Origin: Flammeovirgaceae bacterium UBA4659
GTDB taxonomy: Bacteria > Bacteroidota > Bacteroidia > Cytophagales > Cyclobacteriaceae
DNA length: 6,178 nucleotides
Direction: 5' to 3'
Assembly (NCBI GenBank): GCA_002405445.1
Contig: DHLV01000055.1
Span: forward strand, 1 to 6,178
This document shows, piece after piece, positions 1-5,646 of the stretch (its first letter is position 1; each line of letters begins with the position of its first letter). The notes under the pieces were generated by a model. The model was not told where the DNA came from and did not search any database. It worked only from the letters and a program-made list of their open reading frames with translations. The translations under genes and the position numbers were made by a program.

Positions 1-1
1 T

Positions 2-745
2 GAATATTTTAATCTTGATGCTATCATATCCGTAGGCTATCGGGTTAATTCCAAACGCGGAACGCAATTCCGCCAGTGGGCAACACAGCGCTTAAGAGAT
101 TATCTGGTAAAGGGTTATGCCATTAATGAAAAGCGGTTAAAAGCATCGCAGCAACAACTTACGGATTTAAAAAAGAGTTTGAGTCTGCTGGAGAATGTCG
201 TAAAGCAGAAACAGCTTTCTACCGATGAAGCCGTAGGGTTGCTCAAAGTAGTTGCGGCTTATTCGCATGCGCTGAATCTGCTCGATCAATATGATCACCA
301 GCAATTGCAGGTGCCTCAAGCGAAAAAGGCATCCGTCAAAAAATTAACCTATGTGGAGGCTATCAAACAAATAGGGCTATGGCGCAAACAACAAAATGCC
401 GGTAAATTATTTGGCAATGAGAAAGATGAATCGTTTCAAAGTTCATTGCAAACCATTTATCAAACCTTTGGCGGAAAAGATCTCTACCCGAGCCTGCATG
501 AAAAAGCCGCTAATCTTTTATATTTTGTGGTGAAGAATCATTCTTTTACCGATGGCAACAAACGCATAGCGGCCGGTTTGTTTCTCTACTTTCTCTACAA
601 GAACAAACAACTCTATGCAGCTGACGGCAGTAAAATCATAGCCGATAATACGCTCGTAGCCATCACCATCATGATTGCCGAAAGCAATCCGGATGATAAA
701 GAAATGATGATTAAGTTGATCGTAAATTTAATGGTTAATGATTAG
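2..745 (+). CDS. RhuM-family protein fused to a C-terminal Fic/Doc domain (5' end missing)
   Basis: The frame is open from base 2 with no stop before TAG at 743..745, giving 247 visible residues; the true start lies upstream, and the TTG at 179 is only an internal codon. The first 45 residues carry the RhuM signature (GYRVNSKRGTQFRQWA, then DYLVKGYAINEKRL). A charged helical linker (about residues 46-100) follows, then a Fic/Doc domain whose active-site motif HSFTDGNKR lies at 539..565. Fic and Doc enzymes transfer AMP or phosphate from a nucleotide to a protein target; in the motif, His is the catalytic base and Asp/Gly/Asn bind metal and phosphates. All these positions are present, and Lys-Arg after Asn is Doc-like. 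RhuM itself has no settled function; the name comes from a Salmonella pathogenicity island gene. RhuM–Fic fusions are common next to type I restriction genes in Bacteroidota, matching the hsdR downstream. The substrate is unknown; a toxin-like or regulatory role is inference. Confidence 0.9.
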   Translation, partial: EYFNLDAIISVGYRVNSKRGTQFRQWATQRLRDYLVKGYAINEKRLKASQQQLTDLKKSLSLLENVVKQKQLSTDEAVGLLKVVAAYSHALNLLDQYDHQQLQVPQAKKASVKKLTYVEAIKQIGLWRKQQNAGKLFGNEKDESFQSSLQTIYQTFGGKDLYPSLHEKAANLLYFVVKNHSFTDGNKRIAAGLFLYFLYKNKQLYAADGSKIIADNTLVAITIMIAESNPDDKEMMIKLIVNLMVND

Positions 746-1137
746 TGGTAAATGCTGATTACACTGTGAAACAGGATAACATTGTTAGGGAGAAGAGTTT
801 TGAGTTTGCGATCAGCGTTGTGAAACTGTCCAAAGGCTTAGCGGAAGTAAGGAAAGAGTTCATCATGTCAAAGCAGCTTTTGAGAAGTGGAACGAGTGTA
901 GGTGCGATGGTGCGGGAAGCTGAGCATGCGGAATCAAAGAATGATTTTATACACAAACTTGGTATCGGTCAAAAAGAAATTAATGAAACTATTTATTGGT
1001 TGGAATTGCTAAGGGCAACCGACTACATAGAGGAAACAGAATTCCAAGAAGTTCACGTTAAAGCAGTGGAGGTAATAAAATTGATCACGGCAATCATCAA
1101 ATCAGCGAAGATGAATCTTAATAGAAATGTCAATTAA
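745..1137 (+). CDS. Four-helix-bundle protein (23S rRNA intervening-sequence / S23 family)
   Basis: This protein of about 130 residues matches the small four-helix-bundle family first known from proteins encoded in 23S rRNA intervening sequences; the DGR accessory protein Avd is a structural relative. Diagnostic stretches are REKSFEFAISVVKL near the N-terminus, SGTSVGAMVREAEHAESKNDF in the middle (GTS-x-GA is the family hallmark), and INETIYWLELL. No catalytic residues are expected; family members form oligomers with basic surfaces and may bind nucleic acid. The GTG at 745 overlaps the previous TAG by one base, so translation is probably coupled. A second GTG at 766 would give a protein starting MKQDNIVREKSF, which fits the usual family start better; neither has a clear ribosome site. 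Sampled sequence is visibly more AT-rich than hsdR. Its role inside the restriction locus is unknown. Confidence 0.85.
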   Translation: MVNADYTVKQDNIVREKSFEFAISVVKLSKGLAEVRKEFIMSKQLLRSGTSVGAMVREAEHAESKNDFIHKLGIGQKEINETIYWLELLRATDYIEETEFQEVHVKAVEVIKLITAIIKSAKMNLNRNVN

Positions 1138-1169
1138 CCATTCATCATTAATCTCTAACAATTAAGAGA

Positions 1170-2501
1170 ATGCAGTCTGAAGCGATACTGGAACAAGCGC
1201 TCATGAGTCAATTACAAGGCCTGGGCTATTCCTTTGCGCCCGTGCACGATGGTGAAGCACTGTTAAACAACCTCAAATCCCAACTCGAACGCTTTAACAC
1301 CACGACATTTACCACCAAAGAGTTTGCCGCCATTCTTAACCACCTGGCCAAAGGCAACGTATTCGAGAAAGCAAAAACACTGCGCGCTCGGTTCAACGTG
1401 ACCAAAGAAGACGGCACCACCTTTTATGTTCGCTTTTTTAACAACGAAGATTGGTCAAAGAATCTTTACCAAGTCACGAACCAGGTTCAGCAACAAGGCT
1501 CCTTTCTCAACCGCTATGATGTAACGCTGCTGGTCAACGGCTTGCCGCTGGTGCAGATCGAGTTGAAACGCAAGGGCATTGAAATCAAGGAAGCGTTCAA
1601 CCAGATCAACCGCTACCAGAAGCATTCATTCTGGAGCAATAACGGGTTGTTTCAATACGTGCAGGTGTTCGTCATCAGCAACGGCACCAATACCAAGTAT
1701 TTGGCCAATAACCCGCTGCAGTCGGTGATGCAGACGTTCTACTGGTCAGATGTTAACAACAAAATTACCAGCGACCTCACGTCATTTGCCAACGCGTTTT
1801 TGAATACCGATCATCTTGGCAAATTCATTTCGCACTACGTGGTGCAGAATGAAACCTTTAAAAACATGATGATCCTGCGGCCCTACCAATACTATGCGGT
1901 GGAAGCCATCATCAACCAGGTGAAATCCAGCAACAGCAACGGCTACATCTGGCATACTACCGGGTCGGGCAAGACACTAACCTCATTCAAGGCAAGTCAA
2001 ATCATTATGGACTTGCCGGAGGTGTACAAAGTGGTGTTTGTGGTAGACCGCAAAGACCTGGATTACCAGACCATGAACGAATTCAACGCGTTCAAGAAGG
2101 ATAGCGTAGACGTAACCAACAACACCGCTTCGCTGGTGCGGCAACTCACCGATGATACCAAGCTGGTGCTCACCACCATTCAGAAACTGAACAACGCCAT
2201 ATCCAAAGCCCATTTCGAGAATAAACTCACCCACCTGCGCGATAAAAAGGTGGTATTCATATTTGATGAGTGCCACCGCAGCCAGTTTGGCGATACGCAC
2301 GAGCGCATCACCAACTATTTTCAGAAGGCGCAGCTATTCGGGTTCACCGGCACGCCCATCTTTGCCGATAACGCTACGAAAAATGAACACGGCAAGCGCA
2401 CCACCAAAGATTTGTTTGGCGAGTGCCTGCACAAGTATGTGATTACCGATGCCATCCGCGCTCAGAACGTACTGCGCTTTGGTATTGAGTACATCGGCTA
2501 A
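1170..2501 (+). CDS. hsdR: HsdR N-terminal fragment: nuclease domain and first helicase lobe
   Basis: This 443-residue fragment holds the cutting domain and half of the ATP-driven motor of a type I restriction enzyme. The PD-(D/E)XK nuclease core is visible as D117 (in NRYDVTLLV), E131 and K133 (in QIELKRKG), followed by the QxxxY motif Q145–Y149 typical of HsdR. The first RecA lobe shows Walker A TTGSGKT at 263-269 with catalytic K268, Walker B/motif II DECHRSQFG at 366-374, and motif III as FTGTP at 392-396. DECHRSQFG and the spacing resemble EcoR124I-type (type IC) enzymes. The ATG at 1170 follows AAGAGA, a weak ribosome site, and starts the protein where HsdR proteins usually start; ATG 1203 would cut into the first helix. 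It ends at TAA 2499..2501, just after the linker leaving lobe 1, and so lacks motifs IV to VI. ATP may bind, but hydrolysis-driven translocation is not expected from this part alone. Confidence 0.92.
   Translation: MQSEAILEQALMSQLQGLGYSFAPVHDGEALLNNLKSQLERFNTTTFTTKEFAAILNHLAKGNVFEKAKTLRARFNVTKEDGTTFYVRFFNNEDWSKNLYQVTNQVQQQGSFLNRYDVTLLVNGLPLVQIELKRKGIEIKEAFNQINRYQKHSFWSNNGLFQYVQVFVISNGTNTKYLANNPLQSVMQTFYWSDVNNKITSDLTSFANAFLNTDHLGKFISHYVVQNETFKNMMILRPYQYYAVEAIINQVKSSNSNGYIWHTTGSGKTLTSFKASQIIMDLPEVYKVVFVVDRKDLDYQTMNEFNAFKKDSVDVTNNTASLVRQLTDDTKLVLTTIQKLNNAISKAHFENKLTHLRDKKVVFIFDECHRSQFGDTHERITNYFQKAQLFGFTGTPIFADNATKNEHGKRTTKDLFGECLHKYVITDAIRAQNVLRFGIEYIG
2499..2501 (+). other. In-frame TAA nonsense codon splitting hsdR
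   Basis: This TAA follows codons for FGIEYIG and precedes codons for YKQKGNTF, all in the hsdR frame. One base change (for example AAA, GAA or CAA to TAA) would create it; Lys is a plausible original residue but this is a guess. There is no homopolymer run at the site that would suggest a slippage error, and no frame change across it. Confidence 0.9.
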
Positions 2502-2508
2502 TACAAAC

Positions 2509-2515
2509 AGAAGGG
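2509..2515 (+). promoter_or_regulatory. Possible internal ribosome site for the HsdR C-terminal fragment
   Basis: The stretch AGAAGGG lies ten bases before the ATG at 2526 and just after the TAA at 2499..2501. It resembles a Shine-Dalgarno site with rather long spacing and could allow re-initiation after the stop. It is also simply the codons for Gln-Lys-Gly in the original hsdR frame, and Bacteroidota rely little on such sites, so the match may be chance. Confidence 0.3.
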
Positions 2516-2525
2516 CAATACCTTT

Positions 2526-4037
2526 ATGGAGTTAGAGGTGGAAGATATTGACCGGCCCGAGGTATATGCAGACGAAAAGCGCCTCGCGAAAATCGTGGAC
2601 TACATCATTGCCTATCACGATCAAAAAACATTCAACCGGGAGTTTTCAGCACTGTTCGCCATCAGCAGCATCGACACGCTGGTGAAGTACTACGAAATCT
2701 TTAAAAAGAAGAAAGAAGCTGGCGAACACGACCTGCGCGTGGCCACCATTTTTACGTATGGGGCCAACGAAGACGATGAAGATGCACAAGACATGTTGCC
2801 GGGTGATGATTTGCCTTTGGCAGCCGAGGCAAAAGAGAACTATAAATCGAAACACAGCCGCGATAAGCTGAACGAGTTTATCCACGATTACAACACCCTG
2901 TACGGCACGGCCTTCTCTACCGATGACGACAAACTGTTTGAGGGCTATTTTAAAGACATCAGCAAGCGGCTGAAAGAGCGCGAGAAGGAAACATTCAATG
3001 ATGAAAAAGACCGGCTTGATATTCTGCTGGTGGTGAACATGTTCCTCACCGGCTTCGATGCCAAGAAGGTAAACACGCTCTATGTCGACAAAAACCTGAG
3101 GTACCACGGCCTTATTCAGTCCTACTCCAGAACAAACCGGATTTTGGGTGAGAAAAAGTCGCAAGGCAATATTCTGGCTTTTCGAAACCTGAAGGATGCC
3201 ACCGACAAGGCGATTACTTTATTCTCAAACAAAGAGGCAATCGAAGAAATCATTCTGCCTCCATTTGAAGCCATCGCCAAACGCTTCGATGAGGCTTTAG
3301 CCGAATTACGCAAGCTTGTGCCCACGCCTCAAAGCGTAGATAACTTAGTCAGTGAAGAAGAGGAGGCCGCTTTCATTCAGGCTTTTCGCGCCCTGCTGCG
3401 CGCCAAAAACGTGCTGGAATCATATACCGATTTCTGTTTGGCTGCGCTCGGGATTGACGAGGATACATTTCTGGATTACCAGACTAAGTACATCGATCTG
3501 TACGCCAAAGTAAAGCGCGAAACCGCCAAGCAAAAGACCTCCATCCTCAACGACATCGACTTTGAGGTGGAGCTCATCCACCGCGATATCATCAATGTGG
3601 CGTACATCATCAAGCTGTTGGCCAAATTAAAACAGGCCAAAAAGTCGGAGCGCGAACAGCAGAAAAAGGCCATCATGGATTTGTTGGGCAGCGATGTGCA
3701 GCTGCGCAGCAAGCGCGAGCTCATTGAAAAGTTCATTGAAGAGAACCTGCCCAGGATTGATAATGCCGACACTATTCAGGAAGAGTTTGAACAATACTGG
3801 CAAGATCAGAAAGTATTAGCCCTCGCGAAACTCTGTGATGACGAGCAACTGGACAAGGAACAGTTTAAAGCGTTGATCGACACGTACATCTTCAGCGGTC
3901 AGGAGCCCCTGCGGGATGATGTGCTGAAATGCCTCGGCAACCGCCCCAGCATTTTGCGCGCGCGCGAAGTTGGCGAACGCATTATTAACAAGATGAAAGA
4001 ATTTGTGGAAGTGTTTGTGCAAGGGATGGTGGCATGA
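2526..4037 (+). CDS. hsdR: HsdR C-terminal fragment: second helicase lobe and helical domain
   Basis: This 503-residue frame continues hsdR after the nonsense codon. The second RecA lobe is shown by RVATIFTYGANEDDEDAQD (about 71-89, in the usual place for motif IV), motif V NMFLTGFDAKKVNTLYVDK (171-189) and motif VI LIQSYSRTNRI (196-206), with R202 and R205 in the place of the arginine fingers. After about residue 220 the protein is helical and highly charged, like the EcoR124I-type C-terminal domain that docks HsdR onto the methylase core; the last stretch contains the LLAKLKQAKK and KRELIEKFIEENLPRI helices. The ATG at 2526 is the first in-frame start after the TAA. In homologues this methionine would be internal, so a separate start here would be an accident of the mutation. 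Alone it has no nuclease centre and no Walker A, so it should be inactive unless it pairs with the N-terminal fragment. Confidence 0.9.
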   Translation: MELEVEDIDRPEVYADEKRLAKIVDYIIAYHDQKTFNREFSALFAISSIDTLVKYYEIFKKKKEAGEHDLRVATIFTYGANEDDEDAQDMLPGDDLPLAAEAKENYKSKHSRDKLNEFIHDYNTLYGTAFSTDDDKLFEGYFKDISKRLKEREKETFNDEKDRLDILLVVNMFLTGFDAKKVNTLYVDKNLRYHGLIQSYSRTNRILGEKKSQGNILAFRNLKDATDKAITLFSNKEAIEEIILPPFEAIAKRFDEALAELRKLVPTPQSVDNLVSEEEEAAFIQAFRALLRAKNVLESYTDFCLAALGIDEDTFLDYQTKYIDLYAKVKRETAKQKTSILNDIDFEVELIHRDIINVAYIIKLLAKLKQAKKSEREQQKKAIMDLLGSDVQLRSKRELIEKFIEENLPRIDNADTIQEEFEQYWQDQKVLALAKLCDDEQLDKEQFKALIDTYIFSGQEPLRDDVLKCLGNRPSILRAREVGERIINKMKEFVEVFVQGMVA

Positions 4038-4095
4038 CACTATTTGACAATGTTTAAAGCCATAAAGCAAATGTCTTCACGATAACTTGGAAATT

Positions 4096-4662
4096 ATGAT
4101 AAGCAGTATCGATTGGAATCTAGTTTGGTCAGCACTTAGCGCTATTTCAGCCTTTTTCAGTCTAATTGCTGCCATCTTTATCTATATTCTCGCTAAGAAT
4201 GAATTGGCCAAAAACAATAGCATTGCAGAATTAGACATCTACTTCAAGATAAAGTCTGATCTTAACAGTCCAGATTCACAGCAAATCTACAGCGCACTGA
4301 TTGAGGAGCATTTGCGATTTGCGAGAAATCAGGACGGCAGCGTTGGCTTCCTTGTGAAGAATAAGGAGAATTGGGAACCGTTTCAGATGAATAGAATCAA
4401 TTCCAACCTGTTGGGTCACATCGAAGATCTTGCTCTGGTATATGAGAAAGGACTTGTTACATTCGATACAATTATGGCCGGATATGGCTCACTTATTCTT
4501 AATGCTGGTAATTCCCCCGCCATTTACAATTACATCAGCTATTTGCGAAATGAGAAGTTCAAGGATAAAGATCTCTACTCGGGCTTTGAACAGTTGTATC
4601 TAAAGATACATTCCCACTTGACAGACGACTTAAAGACACGATACCGCCCAGTTATTTGTTAA
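4096..4662 (+). CDS. Hypothetical protein with one N-terminal membrane helix and a cytoplasmic domain
   Basis: I do not recognise this 188-residue protein with confidence. The ATG at 4096 is preferred over a TTG at 4087, which would add only MEI; neither has a clear ribosome site. Residues about 9-33 (from NLVWSALSAISAFFSLIAAI on) form one hydrophobic helix without a cleavage site, and the Lys residues after it (AKNELAKNN) place the remaining 155 residues in the cytoplasm. The soluble part is helical with conserved-looking WEPF and LGHIEDLALVYEKGLVTFD stretches. The shape, a short membrane anchor followed by a helical domain, recalls DUF4760-type proteins often found among defence genes, but this is a guess. 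It starts 58 bases after hsdR and ends 53 bases before the EVE–nuclease gene, so it may be transcribed with either. Sampled base composition is more AT-rich than hsdR, which suggests a separate origin. Confidence 0.75.
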   Translation: MISSIDWNLVWSALSAISAFFSLIAAIFIYILAKNELAKNNSIAELDIYFKIKSDLNSPDSQQIYSALIEEHLRFARNQDGSVGFLVKNKENWEPFQMNRINSNLLGHIEDLALVYEKGLVTFDTIMAGYGSLILNAGNSPAIYNYISYLRNEKFKDKDLYSGFEQLYLKIHSHLTDDLKTRYRPVIC

Positions 4663-4715
4663 AATCAGTTGATCTGAGAAACGGTGGACAAGAAGATCAC
4701 CAAAAATTATGACCG

Positions 4716-5642
4716 ATGAAAAGCTATTTCCGCATTATGTTAGGTGCCAAGAGCATTCATGCCGAAGAATGCTACAAAGGCAACTTCATCGGTACTGATT
4801 TTGACATTCGTACCGATCTGAGTAAAGACCTGCCGGATAACTGGCGGGAGTTCAATCAAAAGTATATTCCTGTTTACCAGAAAAGCCAACCGGACAAAAG
4901 CCGGATTTCGGCCGGCCTTGCCTGCGGGGCGTTGTGGACGGTTTCAAAAGGTATTAAAACAGGTGATATCGTGCTCTGCCCCAATGGCCAGGGGGTGTAT
5001 TTCGTGGGTGAAGTAACGGGGCCGTATTACTGTAAACCAGATGGCATCTTGCACCACCGCAGGCCTGTGCGCTGGTATGCAGAAGGCATCAGCCGTGAGC
5101 AAATGAGTGAGGCCTTGCGAAATTCCACCGGTTCGATCGGCACCGTGAGTGATGTTACGCGCTATGCCGAAGAAATTGAACGGCTGATTGGGGGCAACCG
5201 GCCGCCTGTCATTGTTTCTACGGATGAGACGGTTACCAACGCCTCCGAGTTTGCGTTGGAAAAACACCTCGAGGACTTCCTGGTGCAAAACTGGAAGCAA
5301 ACCGAGTTGGGCAAGAAGTATGACATCTATGAGGAAGAGGGCGAGTTGGTGGGCCAGCAGTACCCAAGCGATACGGGGCCGATTGATATTCTGGCCGTTA
5401 GCAAAGACAAAAAGGAACTGCTGGTAGTAGAACTCAAGAAAGGTCGGGTAAGCGATAGTGTGGTGGGCCAGATTCAACGGTATATGGGCTTCGTGAAGGA
5501 AGAACTTGCCGAGGAATACCAAACGGTGAAGGGCGTGATTATTGCGTTGGAGGATGACGTGCGGATAAGACGAGCGTTATCCGTAACCACGAACATCGAG
5601 TTCTACCGATACCAGGTCAGTTTCAAACTATTTAAGAGTTGA
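4716..5642 (+). CDS. Predicted modification-dependent endonuclease: EVE/PUA-like domain fused to NucS/DUF91 nuclease
   Basis: This 308-residue protein has two parts. Residues 1 to about 155 look like the EVE/PUA-like domain found at the N-terminus of Mrr-like and other restriction proteins: GDIVLCPNGQGVYFVGEVTG (83-102), then HHRRPVRWY (113-121) and LRNSTGSIGTVSDV (134-147). Such domains flip out and read modified bases. Residues about 175-308 are a NucS/DUF91-type PD-(D/E)XK nuclease: FALEKHLEDFLVQNW (179-193), D224 in GPIDILAV, E239 and K241 in VVELKKGRVSD, and Q252/Y256 in GQIQRYMG. The catalytic set is complete. The likely role is cutting DNA that carries modified bases, as in type IV restriction; this is inferred from domain make-up, and the modification recognised is unknown. 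The ATG at 4716 gives the expected family start. The gene lies four bases before another nuclease-like gene, so the two probably form one operon and may act together. Confidence 0.85.
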   Translation: MKSYFRIMLGAKSIHAEECYKGNFIGTDFDIRTDLSKDLPDNWREFNQKYIPVYQKSQPDKSRISAGLACGALWTVSKGIKTGDIVLCPNGQGVYFVGEVTGPYYCKPDGILHHRRPVRWYAEGISREQMSEALRNSTGSIGTVSDVTRYAEEIERLIGGNRPPVIVSTDETVTNASEFALEKHLEDFLVQNWKQTELGKKYDIYEEEGELVGQQYPSDTGPIDILAVSKDKKELLVVELKKGRVSDSVVGQIQRYMGFVKEELAEEYQTVKGVIIALEDDVRIRRALSVTTNIEFYRYQVSFKLFKS

Positions 5643-5646
5643 CGTT

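Larger units (their letters stand above)
1170..4037 (+). pseudogene. hsdR: hsdR, type I restriction endonuclease subunit R, interrupted by an in-frame TAA
   Basis: The two open frames 1170..2501 and 2526..4037 lie in the same phase and are separated only by one TAA codon (2499..2501) and eight sense codons (YKQKGNTF). Read through, they give a 955-codon protein, close to the usual length of about 1000 residues for EcoR124I-type HsdR, with every expected domain once and in order: PD-(D/E)XK nuclease, RecA lobe 1, RecA lobe 2, C-terminal helices. The flanking protein sequence reads naturally across the break, so this is a single-codon nonsense change rather than a deletion or frameshift. HsdR normally joins HsdM and HsdS in a complex that translocates DNA by ATP hydrolysis and cuts at a distance from unmethylated sites. 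With the stop in place, the motor is split and activity is probably lost. Sequencing error, a mixed population, or suppression cannot be excluded. Confidence 0.85.

Noticed and set aside
179..745. Separate gene starting at TTG 179
   Set aside because: The frame is open up to base 2 and encodes a clear RhuM segment before it, so TTG 179 is an internal leucine codon.
1152..1169. Small inverted repeat TCTCT…AGAGA just before the hsdR start
   Set aside because: Only five base pairs with an eight-base loop, mostly A-T rich surroundings; too weak to claim as a control hairpin, although it would cover the weak ribosome site.
2646..3164. 172-codon open frame on the minus strand
   Set aside because: It lies wholly inside the HsdR C-terminal frame, which has clear motifs V and VI; the reverse protein has no recognisable domain.
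4038..4095. Possible promoter or terminator between hsdR and the membrane protein gene
   Set aside because: TTGACA is present near 4046, but no matching second box at proper spacing and no Bacteroidota TAnnTTTG; no stable stem followed by a T-run.
5188..5427. 79-codon + strand frame within the EVE–nuclease gene
   Set aside because: Out-of-frame shadow of the nuclease domain; arginine- and tryptophan-rich translation with no domain.
4944..5522. 192-codon open frame on the minus strand
   Set aside because: It is antisense to the EVE–nuclease gene, whose motifs account for the coding signal; its own translation shows no family pattern.
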